Shown one piece after another: positions 49,672 to 57,715 of a DNA stretch of 64,000 bases. Position 1 is the first letter of the stretch. The number at the start of each line of letters is the position of its first letter. The stretch comes from Ardenticatenales bacterium (GTDB lineage Bacteria > Chloroflexota > Anaerolineae > Promineifilales > Promineifilaceae). The translations under genes were made by a program, and so were the position numbers. The notes under the pieces are model-generated. The model made no database searches and was not told the origin of the DNA. It was given only the letters and a program-made list of their open reading frames with translations. The DNA lies in NCBI GenBank assembly GCA_020634575.1, contig JACKBM010000014.1, positions 52,496 to 116,495 on the forward strand. The letters are read 5' to 3'.

Positions 49672-50598
49672 ATGCCTGCCATTGCCGTTGACCATCTGAC
49701 CCGCCGTTTTGGTTCGTTTACCGCCGTCAACAATATCGAATTTGAGGTGCCTGAGGGCAGGGTGTTTGGTTTTCTGGGGCCGAACGGCTCCGGCAAGACA
49801 ACCACTATCCGCATGTTGCTGGGCTTGCTGCCGCCAACCGCCGGGACTGCCTATGTACTGGGTCAGGATATCCGCCAGACCGGCAACGGGCTGCGGGCCC
49901 AGATGGGCTACATGTCACAGAAGTTTTCGCTCTATCGCGACCTGACCGTCCTGGAGAATCTGCGCTTTTTTGGTCGGGGGTATGGGTTGTATGGGGCCGG
50001 GCTGCGCCGGCGTATTGAGGAAGTCATCGAGATCATTGGATTGCAGGGGCATGAGGGGACGGCGACGCGCGAGCTGTCCGGCGGTTGGGCGCAGCGGCTG
50101 GCGTTAGGTGCAGCCATCCTGCACCAACCCCGCCTCATCTACCTGGACGAGCCCACCGCCGGCGTCGATCCTGTCTCCCGCCGCGCTTTCTGGGACCTGT
50201 TGTACCGGCTGACCCAGAGTGGCGTAACGGTCTTTGTCACCACCCATTACATGGATGAGGCCGAGCATTGTGAGCAGATCGCCTTCATCTATTTTGGCGA
50301 TATCATCGCCCGCGGCACGCCGGGCGCCATTGTCCACGAGGCGCTGCCGGACTATGTGCTGGCGATTGAATCCGACAACCCGGTGCGGGTGCAGGGGCTG
50401 GCACGCGAGTTGGTGGCGACCGGCCGGTTGGACGCTCGTGGCATCTCCCTCTTTGGCGCTGAGCTCCACATCAACGTGGCCGATCCCGAGGCCGCCCGCT
50501 TGTTGCTGACCGGCGCCGGTATTGACCCCGGCGGCATTCACGTCCAAAAGCCATCCCTGGAAGATGCCTTTATAGCCTTGATTCAGGGGGCAGATTGA
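49672..50598 (+). CDS. ABC export ATP-binding protein (second of plus-strand operon, YbhF C-half-like)
   Basis: A 308-residue ATPase: Walker A GPNGSGKTTT, MSQKFSLYRDLTVLENL, signature LSGGWAQRLALG, Walker B LIYLDEPTAGVDP and an intact H-loop TTHYMDEAEHC. It is the canonical partner to the STPYMDE-type ATPase at the start of the operon; in E. coli YbhF the two halves are fused. An AAAAGGAG site precedes the ATG. It is the last gene of the operon. Confidence 0.95.
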   Translation: MPAIAVDHLTRRFGSFTAVNNIEFEVPEGRVFGFLGPNGSGKTTTIRMLLGLLPPTAGTAYVLGQDIRQTGNGLRAQMGYMSQKFSLYRDLTVLENLRFFGRGYGLYGAGLRRRIEEVIEIIGLQGHEGTATRELSGGWAQRLALGAAILHQPRLIYLDEPTAGVDPVSRRAFWDLLYRLTQSGVTVFVTTHYMDEAEHCEQIAFIYFGDIIARGTPGAIVHEALPDYVLAIESDNPVRVQGLARELVATGRLDARGISLFGAELHINVADPEAARLLLTGAGIDPGGIHVQKPSLEDAFIALIQGAD

Positions 50599-50652
50599 AC
50601 GGATCTCAGGGCCGGGCGGCATGTGGCGCTGCCTGAAGGCTTCCCTTAGCCA

Positions 50653-50689
50653 CTTAAACTTCAATTAACCTTATCCGACTTTACTTTCC
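50653..50689 (+). promoter_or_regulatory. 37-bp conserved element, copy 1 (OmpR/PhoB-like box array)
   Basis: Starts CTTAAACT and ends ACTTTCC. It matches 31 of 37 bases at 55075-55111. Core TTAA words lie at offsets 2 and 13 and a TTTA at 28, giving the 11-base period usual for OmpR-family regulators. It lies upstream of the ApbE unit, with a TATGAT 6 bases downstream. Confidence 0.75.
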
Positions 50690-50731
50690 TTTTCTATGAT
50701 TCAGACGATCGCTTTCTCTACTTACTCCTGA

Positions 50732-50749
50732 TTTAAGCAAAATTTAAGC
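50732..50749 (+). promoter_or_regulatory. Direct repeat TTTAAGC with 11-bp period
   Basis: TTTAAGC at 50732-50738 and again at 50743-50749, separated by AAAA. Hexamer TTTAAG is the complement-strand core of the nearby 37-bp element, so both may be read by the same regulator. Confidence 0.6.
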
Positions 50750-50879
50750 TGATTTCGTGGCCTGTTAAAGCAGGGCGGACAAGTCCGATCTATGCTACAG
50801 GTAATTCAAAATCGCCGTCTGGGGTCAATGTGATTGGTAAATGGCCAGACGGAACGCCTGACAAATGTCAGACGAAGGT

Positions 50880-51203
50880 ATGAAATCAGGCATGAGCAAG
50901 CAAACACGAAAACCGAAACATAAAACAGGCAAGTTAAAGGCCTTCTTGTTTTCCAGCAGTCTGCTGGCAACCCTGGCGGGTACACAGTTATTGAATATCA
51001 ACGGGGCGTTACACGTACCGGCTATTGCCGACAATACCGTGCCGTCAAATGGTGTTGCGTCAGACCAGGTAATAATTACGTTGCCCGAAGCACCAGCGGC
51101 CAGGGGGGATGAAGCCTTGCCACGGCTGACGGCCCCCACACGTATCCTGCAACAGACGCAACCATTCTTCCGACCGCTGACGCGGGCCCGGTCAAGCCGG
51201 TAA
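50880..51203 (+). CDS. Short anchored protein, probably the detached N-terminus of ApbE
   Basis: About 107 residues: a basic start (KSGMSKQTRKPKHKTGKLK), one hydrophobic segment (AFLFSSSLLATLAGTQLL), then a Pro/Ala-rich stretch. It stops just before the ApbE ATG. A single added C in the run CCCCC near 51136-51140 would join its frame through a Thr/Pro linker (YPATDATILPTADAGPVKP) to ApbE, so this is probably the membrane anchor of ApbE split by a homopolymer indel. Starts at 50865 or 50892 are also possible. Confidence 0.55.
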   Translation: MKSGMSKQTRKPKHKTGKLKAFLFSSSLLATLAGTQLLNINGALHVPAIADNTVPSNGVASDQVIITLPEAPAARGDEALPRLTAPTRILQQTQPFFRPLTRARSSR

Positions 51204-51208
51204 TTGCC

Positions 51209-52189
51209 ATGACAATGCAAGAGCCGCCAGCAACCTGGCACACACACAATTTTCGGGCAATGGGCAGTCTCATTGGCCTCTGGCTGGATCTGGATGATGC
51301 AGCCGAGGCCAGCGCTGCCTTCGCTCGGGTCGAAGCGCTGTTCGCCGACAACGAACAGGCCCTGAGTCGATTCCGGCCAGACAGCGAACTGAATCAGCTC
51401 AATGATGGCAGTGGGGATTGGGTGCCTGTTTCGGCACTGCTATGGCAGCAGGTAAACCAGGCGGTCCGGATGGCCGCCTTGACCGATGGTTACTTCGACC
51501 CCACCCTGGCAAATGCCCTGGAACAGGCCGGCTACGGGCAAACATTTGCCAATATGGCTGGTGACGTTGGCCCAAGTACTGTTTCTTATGGGTCAGCCGC
51601 CCTGGGGCAATGGACGGGCGTTGAATTTGATATGGGGCGGCGGGCGATTCGGTTACCGGCCGGTGTTCGCCTCGACCTCGGCGGCATAGCCAAGGGCGAC
51701 ACTGGCCAGCAGGCGGTTGCCCTTCTGAGCGACATAGGACCCTGCCTGGTGGATGCCGGCGGCGACCTGGTTGCCGGCCCGGCACCGCGCGAAGCCCCGG
51801 GCTGGCCGGTTGCCATTGGCAGCCCCTGGCATGGGCTTGATCAGGAGCCACCCGACCTGGCCCAGCTCTGGCTGGCTGAGGAGGCGATGGCCACCTCTGG
51901 CGTCGATTACCGGCGCTGGCTGCAGGGCGACACGATGCGCCATCACCTCATCGATCCCTGGACAGGGGAGCCGGCCGATACGGATGGCCTGACCGTCACT
52001 GTGTTGGCCAGCCAGGCGGCGGTTGCCGAAGCGTGGGCCACCGCGACGCTGGTAGCAGGTTCCGGCTATGGGATGGCCAACCTGCTTGACCACGACGTGG
52101 CGGGCCTGATGGTGACCCAGACTGGCCGCATCCTGGCGACACCAGCAATGGATGAAAAATTACAGAGCGTCGTCAACCATCTGGTTTGA
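51209..52189 (+). CDS. apbE: FAD:protein FMN transferase (ApbE)
   Basis: A 326-residue ApbE-family protein: FRAMGSLIGLWLD at the start, RLDLGGIAKGDTGQQAVALL in the middle with DAGGDL, then HHLIDPWTGEPAD and AWATATLVAG. These are the flavin and magnesium sites. The enzyme attaches FMN covalently to Thr/Ser of target proteins outside the membrane. The ORF has no signal peptide of its own; see the preceding short ORF. A ferric-reductase-like membrane protein follows 15 bases later. No FMN-binding target domain with an S/T-GAT motif is seen nearby. Confidence 0.94.
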   Translation: MTMQEPPATWHTHNFRAMGSLIGLWLDLDDAAEASAAFARVEALFADNEQALSRFRPDSELNQLNDGSGDWVPVSALLWQQVNQAVRMAALTDGYFDPTLANALEQAGYGQTFANMAGDVGPSTVSYGSAALGQWTGVEFDMGRRAIRLPAGVRLDLGGIAKGDTGQQAVALLSDIGPCLVDAGGDLVAGPAPREAPGWPVAIGSPWHGLDQEPPDLAQLWLAEEAMATSGVDYRRWLQGDTMRHHLIDPWTGEPADTDGLTVTVLASQAAVAEAWATATLVAGSGYGMANLLDHDVAGLMVTQTGRILATPAMDEKLQSVVNHLV

Positions 52190-52204
52190 CCGAGGCATTA
52201 TTCC

Positions 52205-52912
52205 ATGACATCAATGAATCGTACCGAACGATTTGACCAGGCCTGGAGCCTGGCGACAACTATCGCCTTTAGCGTGGCCATTGCCCTGGCAGGCGCATTG
52301 GGCCTGTTATTGACCGGCTGGTTGTTTCTCAATCTGTTCAGCAGCCAATCGCTGCTGCAGGCGCTCTCCATAACGGAGAAAACGCCCTGGTATTTTGCTC
52401 GCGCTGCCGGCACGGTCGCCTATGCGCTTCTGGCTGCGTCCACCCTGTGGGGACTCCTGCTCAGCACCAGGCTGCTCAAGGATGCCATCCCCGCCAACCT
52501 GTCGCTGGCTTTGCACAATATCCTGTCCTGGCTGGCAGTGATATTCACTGGGCTCCATGCCCTGGCCTTGCTCTGGGACAGCTACTACACCTACACGTTG
52601 GCTGATTTGACGGTGCCGTTTATCGGGCCGTACCGGCCGGGCTGGGTTGGTCTGGGGATCATCGGGTTTTACCTCATGTTTGTGACCAGTCTCAGCTTTT
52701 CTTTTCGCAAGCAAATGGGGCAAAAAAGGTGGCGGCAGCTGCACTATGCCACGTTTCTCGTATACCTGTTGGCCACGGTCCACGGCTTGCTGGCCGGCAC
52801 AGATAGCAGCGGCACGCTGATGCTTGGGCTGTACTGGGGGAGCAGCCTGGCCGTCCTGGCCTGGACCGGCTACCGCTTCCTCGCCCATCCCCAGGCTGCT
52901 ACCTCACGGTAA
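52205..52912 (+). CDS. Ferric-reductase-like heme membrane protein
   Basis: A 235-residue protein with about six TM segments. Likely heme ligands are His in LALHNILSW, FTGLHALAL, QLHYATFLV and ATVHGLLAG, which gives the two-heme pattern of ferric reductase-like (MsrQ/YedZ-type) domains. It would carry electrons across the membrane, probably to or from a flavinylated partner modified by ApbE (inference). It has no FAD/NAD domain. The gene ends inside the terminator of the convergent gene. Confidence 0.88.
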   Translation: MTSMNRTERFDQAWSLATTIAFSVAIALAGALGLLLTGWLFLNLFSSQSLLQALSITEKTPWYFARAAGTVAYALLAASTLWGLLLSTRLLKDAIPANLSLALHNILSWLAVIFTGLHALALLWDSYYTYTLADLTVPFIGPYRPGWVGLGIIGFYLMFVTSLSFSFRKQMGQKRWRQLHYATFLVYLLATVHGLLAGTDSSGTLMLGLYWGSSLAVLAWTGYRFLAHPQAATSR

Positions 52913-52943
52913 AAAGGCGGTCTGCCAGTGCCGGCAGACCGCC
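52911..52943 (-). terminator. Rho-independent terminator of the DedA-fusion gene
   Basis: Perfect 11-base arms (GGCGGTCTGCC, 52916-52926, and its complement 52933-52943) with a 6-base loop. On the minus strand the stem is followed by TTTTTACC. It starts 10 bases past the minus-strand stop codon. Confidence 0.92.
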
Positions 52944-52953
52944 GCCACGAGGC

Positions 52954-55059
52954 TTAAGCGCCCGTGTTGCCCGGCGTGTCGTTCTCAGCCGCCAGCGGCT
53001 GCCTCTGCCACAACATACGCATCGTCGCCAGGGTGGCCAGAGCCGCGACAACATGTTTCAGGCTATGCCCGCTGATAACATTGCCCAGCAGATGAAATAC
53101 CTCTTTGTCAAGCAGTTCCAACGCCTTGGCCAGCGCGTAGATGAGGATAATCGTGAAGATCTGTTCCCCGCGCGTGTAGCGGGAGGGAAAAAGATAAATC
53201 AGAAGTGGGATGGCGAGCAGGGGATAGAACTGCACATCGACATAGAAGCGCAAGTCACCCCGTAGATGCAGTTCGCTCCAATACCAGTAGATGACACTGG
53301 CGACGCCGACAAAGATCATGGGCCAGAGCAGGCGCAGACCGGCATTTCGGTCGATCCGCTCCGCGATCACCGCCGCAAATATCGACATAAAGCCCAGGGT
53401 CATGGGCAAGCGATCCCAGACGAGATGCGTGTTGTCTGGCGCAAGATGATAATAAGCCGACCCGACACTGGTAATAGCCACACCGACAAAGAAGATTAGA
53501 TAGGGTCTTTGCTCTGCAAGCGTGCTGAATGCCGGCAAGCCCCCGCGCCGAAAAAAGTAAGCCAATAGGGCCAGCCCCATAACACCAAACAACAGAAATG
53601 GGATGTTGGAGATAACGTTCCAGAAATTGGGGATGCCCAGGAATGTGCGCTGATCCGCAAAATGATGATAGCTGGGATCTTGCGCCAGGGGCGGCTCGAT
53701 GAACGTCAGAATCAGCACCGGCACTGTCAGGGCCAGCAGGAGATGGAGGCGCTGGCGTGGCAAGAGATCATTGGCCCGGGATCTGACTTGATGGACCGTG
53801 TTGACGGCCGTCTCATCCGTCAGCGTTGCCAGAATGCCCAGCCATAAGAAGCCGAGAGCCAGGCCGGCCAGAACATCCGTCGCTTTGCCCTGTCCCAGAT
53901 AAAGGCCAATGATGGCTACGGTCAGCGATAGGAAGCTGGCCAGGGTGGCGCTATTCAGCCACGCTTTCCAGGACCGTGAGCGCCAGAAAAGCGCCAGCCA
54001 GCCATAGGTTGCCACCGCCACCAGAGAAGGCAGGTGGGGAAACGCATAGGCTGAAATTCGCCACTGAGGCTCAGCAAAAATAGGCAAGGGCCGTTTGAAC
54101 AGATATTGCAGGCCCAAACCCAGGGCCAGGGCGCCAGCAATGTTAAATAGCGTCAACAAACTAAATCGGCGTCGTCCCTTAAACCATAACCAGCCGGCAG
54201 TCGCGAGGGAGACTGCCGTGAGGAAACGAATGTCGCCCAACCAGGCCAGCAGCTCAACCCAGGGCGATACTTCCTCCGCGCCAATATGCAGCCAGGCTGT
54301 GACCAGGATGTCTCGTTCATACAGTTCGGGCTCTTTCTCAACCCAGTCATCGATAAGGACGCCTGCTATCCAGCCACTGACCAGCAGCAAGATCAGGTTG
54401 ACGAGCAATCGCTGCCGCTGATGTTTGAGCAAGCGGTGCCAGGCGGAAAAAATGGAGCCCGTGCGGCTCAGGCGAAACGCGTGTTCGCTCAGGTGCCAGC
54501 GATGATTGCCCCAGAGCAATAAGCCACCAACCAGCAGAATGGCCACCCAGACGCCGCCGGCCCGGCGCAGCCAGAGTTCCAGCAAATGGAGGTTCTTGCC
54601 AAAAACAAAGCCCAGGGTGCCGATAGTCGTCGCCCACAATATGCCGCCGAAAAGATTGTAGGCGGTGAAAGTCCAGTGATCCATCTGGTTAATGCCGGCG
54701 ATGTAGGCAACAACGCTCCGCACAACAGGGATAAACCGGGCAATAATGACAGTTTTAGAGCCATGCTTGACAAAAAACGCTTCGCTATGGCTTAACTTTT
54801 GATCGTCGACAAAGGGGATGCGGGCGATCAGGCTCCGGCCGTAGCGCCGCCCCAGCGTGAAGGCGACATTGTCGCCAATAATGGCGCCCGCCGCGGCGGC
54901 CACGATGACCCAGACAATATTGCCGTTGCCGGCGGCGGCTGCGGCGGCTGCGACCAGCAGAATGGTCTCGCCTGGGGCGGGAATACCCATGCTCTCCAGG
55001 CCAATACCCAGGGCTACAAGCGGAAAGCCGAACTGTTGAAATAACTGCTGCCAATTCAT
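52954..55059 (-). CDS. DedA - degenerate PAP2 - ceramidase-like triple fusion membrane protein
   Basis: 701 residues, almost all membrane. N-terminal DedA/SNARE-associated domain (about 1-205; GIPAPGETILLVAAA, GRRYGRSLIARIP, RFIPVVRSVVAYIAGINQM). Middle PAP2-like part (about 250-425) with KRPLPIFAEP, YAFPHLPSLVAVATYG and GLYLGQGKATDVLAG: the PSGH and SR...H...D residues are lost. C-terminal alkaline-ceramidase-like domain (about 455-690) with SAYYHLAPDNTHLVWDRLPMT and SGHSLKHVVAAL, so its Ser/His/Asp/His metal site looks intact. The frame reaches a GTG at 55086, but that lies inside the 37-bp element; the ATG at 55059 fits better. A role in lipid flipping and amide-lipid cleavage is inferred. 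Confidence 0.9.
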   Translation of the reverse strand: MNWQQLFQQFGFPLVALGIGLESMGIPAPGETILLVAAAAAAAGNGNIVWVIVAAAAGAIIGDNVAFTLGRRYGRSLIARIPFVDDQKLSHSEAFFVKHGSKTVIIARFIPVVRSVVAYIAGINQMDHWTFTAYNLFGGILWATTIGTLGFVFGKNLHLLELWLRRAGGVWVAILLVGGLLLWGNHRWHLSEHAFRLSRTGSIFSAWHRLLKHQRQRLLVNLILLLVSGWIAGVLIDDWVEKEPELYERDILVTAWLHIGAEEVSPWVELLAWLGDIRFLTAVSLATAGWLWFKGRRRFSLLTLFNIAGALALGLGLQYLFKRPLPIFAEPQWRISAYAFPHLPSLVAVATYGWLALFWRSRSWKAWLNSATLASFLSLTVAIIGLYLGQGKATDVLAGLALGFLWLGILATLTDETAVNTVHQVRSRANDLLPRQRLHLLLALTVPVLILTFIEPPLAQDPSYHHFADQRTFLGIPNFWNVISNIPFLLFGVMGLALLAYFFRRGGLPAFSTLAEQRPYLIFFVGVAITSVGSAYYHLAPDNTHLVWDRLPMTLGFMSIFAAVIAERIDRNAGLRLLWPMIFVGVASVIYWYWSELHLRGDLRFYVDVQFYPLLAIPLLIYLFPSRYTRGEQIFTIILIYALAKALELLDKEVFHLLGNVISGHSLKHVVAALATLATMRMLWQRQPLAAENDTPGNTGA

Positions 55060-55074
55060 TGTCTGCTGATCACC

Positions 55075-55111
55075 CTTAAACTCCACTTAACCTTCGCCGG
55101 CTTAACTTTCC
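55075..55111 (+). promoter_or_regulatory. 37-bp conserved element, copy 2
   Basis: 31 of 37 bases match 50653-50689. TTAA occurs at offsets 2, 13 and 28. It lies between the divergent DedA fusion and the ABC operon and can serve either; a TATTCG at 55115-55120 follows on the plus strand at about the same distance as the TATGAT in copy 1. Confidence 0.75.
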
Positions 55112-55165
55112 TTGTATTCGAGATTTCCGTGCTGGTCAGCTATCAGCATGAACAAGGAGTAAGTC

Positions 55166-55936
55166 GTGACAATACCCGCGATAGAAACAAAACAACTCAG
55201 TCGATTGTACGGCGATCATGTCGCCGTCGACAGCTTATCACTGACCGTTGCACCGGGCGAGATCTTTGGCTTTTTGGGCCATAACGGCGCTGGTAAAACA
55301 ACGACCATCAGTCTGCTAACAACATTGCTGCTGCCCAGCTCGGGATCAGCTGCCATCAACGGCTACGACATCGTCAGGCAAAATCGTGAAGTGCGCCGGC
55401 ACATCGGCTACGTGCCGGAAAACGTGCGCCTCTACAACGAGCTTACGGTCGCCGAGAATCTGCGCTTCCTGGGCGAGCTTTCCGGCGTCAGCGCCATCGA
55501 CAAGCGGATCGATGAGGTCCTGCAACTACTGGGCCACCCCGAATGGCGCAACCTGCGCGTGGGTAACCTCTCCAAGGGGATGCGCCAGCGCGTCGGTATT
55601 GCCCAGGCGCTGCTGCACCGGCCGGCTATCCTCTTTCTGGACGAACCGTCCTCGGGCCTCGACCCGGAAGGCCAACGGGCGATCACCGACCTGATTATCC
55701 AGCTCAATCATGAGCTGGGCATCACGATTTTTATGAATACCCATCAGTTGACGGAAGCCGCCCGCATGTGCACCAGCATCGGCATCATGAAGTATGGCCG
55801 GCTCCTGGTGGCGGACAGTCTGGCCAACGTGATGAACCGGATTCCGGATGCGCCCTCGCTGGAAGATATCTACCTGGGTATCGAAGCTGAAGGCGACCGG
55901 CCGGATCTGCCGCTGGCGGTAGAGAGGTATGGTTAA
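55166..55936 (+). CDS. ABC transporter ATP-binding protein (NatA/NosF-like)
   Basis: A 256-residue ATPase: Walker A GHNGAGKTTT, IGYVPENVRLYNELTVAENL, signature LSKGMRQRVGIA, Walker B ILFLDEPSSGLDP and H-loop NTHQLTEA. The LSKGM signature and GHNG Walker form are usual for ABC-2 ATPases of the NatA/CcmA-like group. The start is a GTG with AAGGAG upstream. It serves the permeases at 55938 and 57716, which may form a heterodimer. Confidence 0.95.
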   Translation: MTIPAIETKQLSRLYGDHVAVDSLSLTVAPGEIFGFLGHNGAGKTTTISLLTTLLLPSSGSAAINGYDIVRQNREVRRHIGYVPENVRLYNELTVAENLRFLGELSGVSAIDKRIDEVLQLLGHPEWRNLRVGNLSKGMRQRVGIAQALLHRPAILFLDEPSSGLDPEGQRAITDLIIQLNHELGITIFMNTHQLTEAARMCTSIGIMKYGRLLVADSLANVMNRIPDAPSLEDIYLGIEAEGDRPDLPLAVERYG

Positions 55937-55937
55937 A

Positions 55938-56873
55938 ATGAATACCGCCTACATTATCGCCCGCAAAGAAATACGGGCTGCCTTTCGTAATCGCATCTTC
56001 CTCCTGATCACGCTGTTGTTTCTCGGCCTCTCGATCCTTTCTGTCTACATCGGCAGCACGACAAAAAAGGCGGAGATGCGGATTTATGATGACACCATCG
56101 CCTCACTGCAGGCCAGCGGCGAGACCATCCTGCCGGCGCCGCCAGAGATTCATACCCTGGCGATTCTCAACAACCTGACCGAGTATATCAGCATGGTTGG
56201 CGCCATTTTGGCCGTCATGCTGGGCTACAACGCACTGATAGAGGAAAAAGAGTCGGGTGGGCTGAAACTCATCCTGTCGCGGCCGGTGTTTCGCGATCAG
56301 TTCCTGATTGGCAAATTCCTGGGCAATGCCGCGGTCATCGCCTTGTTACTGGCCCTGGTCTTTGTCTTCAATGTTGTGCTGCTGGTTGGTGTGGGCGGGA
56401 TAGTGCCGACCGCGGCTGAAGTTCTGCGCCTCCTAACGCTCATCAGCCTGGGCTTTGTCTACATGATGATTTTCCTGAGCGTGGCCATGTTCCTGAGCAT
56501 TCGCCTGCAGGATAGCGGCACCGTTTTCCTGGTTGCGCTCGTCATTTGGATGGTCTTCAGCTTTGTCATCCCGCAGATGGCGGAAACGCAGATGGCCAAT
56601 AGCAGCGTGATCAACAGCATCAGTGGCACTGTCAATCAGATTCCCCAGGAAACGACGGCCTCCCAGGTCATCAATTTCCTGTCGCCCACCTGGCACTTGC
56701 GCCACGTTGGCGGCCAGCTGCTGCAATCAGCCCCGGGCAGTGGGGCGCTGAGCACGGGCGCGCTCGTCGGCAATGCCCTGACGACGTTGCTCGCTCTGCT
56801 GGCCCCAACCATCGCCATTGTGGCGGCCAGCTTCGCCGTTTTCCTGCGCGACGAGACCCTGATTTTGGAGTAG
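55938..56873 (+). CDS. ABC-2 permease (NosY-like), first of pair
   Basis: About 311 residues with six TM segments. The N-terminal arm is IIARKEIRAAFRNRIFLLITLLF; the coupling segment EEKESGGLKLILSRPVFRDQFLIGKFLG is very close to that of the later permease (RQAGTLPLLLSRPVFRDQLLTGKILG). The ATG at 55929 is too near the AGAGAGG site; the ATG at 55938 is better placed. It is followed by the NEW3 protein gene after 3 bases. Confidence 0.93.
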   Translation: MNTAYIIARKEIRAAFRNRIFLLITLLFLGLSILSVYIGSTTKKAEMRIYDDTIASLQASGETILPAPPEIHTLAILNNLTEYISMVGAILAVMLGYNALIEEKESGGLKLILSRPVFRDQFLIGKFLGNAAVIALLLALVFVFNVVLLVGVGGIVPTAAEVLRLLTLISLGFVYMMIFLSVAMFLSIRLQDSGTVFLVALVIWMVFSFVIPQMAETQMANSSVINSISGTVNQIPQETTASQVINFLSPTWHLRHVGGQLLQSAPGSGALSTGALVGNALTTLLALLAPTIAIVAASFAVFLRDETLILE

Positions 56874-56876
56874 GCC

Positions 56877-57683
56877 ATGAAACGGTTCCCATTATTCATG
56901 TTGTTATTGCTGAGCCTGGGCCTGATGTGGGTTGTGAACGCCATGCCTGCCAGAGCAGATGGCATCACTCTCTCGCAGACGGTACCGGCCGGTCAAACCG
57001 CCCATTACCAGCTTGAGCTTTACAACGAAACTGAGGTGGCCCATCAATATGAGCTGGCCATCAGTGGCTTGCCGGCTTCCCTGGCCACCCAGTTCAAGCT
57101 GGCCGGGCTGGTCGTTGAGACGGTTGAGATTGAAGCCGCGGCGTTCGCCACGATTGCCGTGGAAGTGACCGTACCGGCCGGTGCTGACGTCGGCCATTAT
57201 CCAGCCCTCTTCCAGGCCACCCGCGACGATGGTCTGGCCGTGAGCCAGCCGGTTTCCCTGAACGTTTCCGATACCTTTGCGCTGCGTATCGTGAGCCAGA
57301 GTCTGAATCTGACCACGTTTAACGGCCAGTCATTCTCCTTTGACACCACCGTCATCAATGATGGCGCCGCACCGCTAACAGACGCCGCGCTTGAGCTGTC
57401 GGCGCCGGATAAATGGATCGTGCGCACCGAACCGGCCAGCGCCGCGACCATTGAGCCGGGGGCAGAAACGACCTTCAGGACAACGGTCACCGTCCCCAAA
57501 TCACAGGTTGCGACCGATGAAAACATCCGTGTGCAGGCGATCAGTGTGGAGACAACCAGCCCGGCGACGCAGCTTGCGGTCCGGGTACAGAACAGTCCGA
57601 CCTTCCTTTATGTGACCTTGGCCACCATTGTGTTGGCTCTCCTGGGGGTCGCTTTCTACTTCCGCATCAAAGGGCGGCGCTAA
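56877..57683 (+). CDS. Secreted, C-terminally anchored NEW3-type beta protein
   Basis: A 268-residue protein: signal peptide (about 1-27, ending AMPARADG), two beta-sandwich repeats of the NEW3/NPCBM-associated kind (about 28-135 and 140-235; LELYNETEVAHQYELAIS and TVINDGAAPLTDAALELSAP) and a C-terminal TM anchor (about 243-264) with a basic tail. It is encoded between two ABC permeases, so it may gather the substrate outside the membrane or brace the transporter (inference). No enzyme motif is seen. Confidence 0.85.
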   Translation: MKRFPLFMLLLLSLGLMWVVNAMPARADGITLSQTVPAGQTAHYQLELYNETEVAHQYELAISGLPASLATQFKLAGLVVETVEIEAAAFATIAVEVTVPAGADVGHYPALFQATRDDGLAVSQPVSLNVSDTFALRIVSQSLNLTTFNGQSFSFDTTVINDGAAPLTDAALELSAPDKWIVRTEPASAATIEPGAETTFRTTVTVPKSQVATDENIRVQAISVETTSPATQLAVRVQNSPTFLYVTLATIVLALLGVAFYFRIKGRR

Positions 57684-57715
57684 CACACACAAATCAAGTT
57701 TGTAAGAGAAACCTC

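Larger units (their letters stand above)
50599..50879. other. Regulatory intergenic region upstream of the ApbE unit
   Basis: About 280 bases without a gene. It contains the 37-bp element at 50653-50689, a TATGAT at 50695-50700 just after it, the TTTAAGC direct repeats at 50732-50749 and a TATGCT at 50791-50796. Two activator-type promoters are possible. No terminator for the export operon was recognised. Confidence 0.6.

Noticed and set aside
55060..55086. GTG start for the DedA fusion at 55086
   Set aside because: It falls inside the conserved 37-bp element; the ATG at 55059 leaves the element intergenic.
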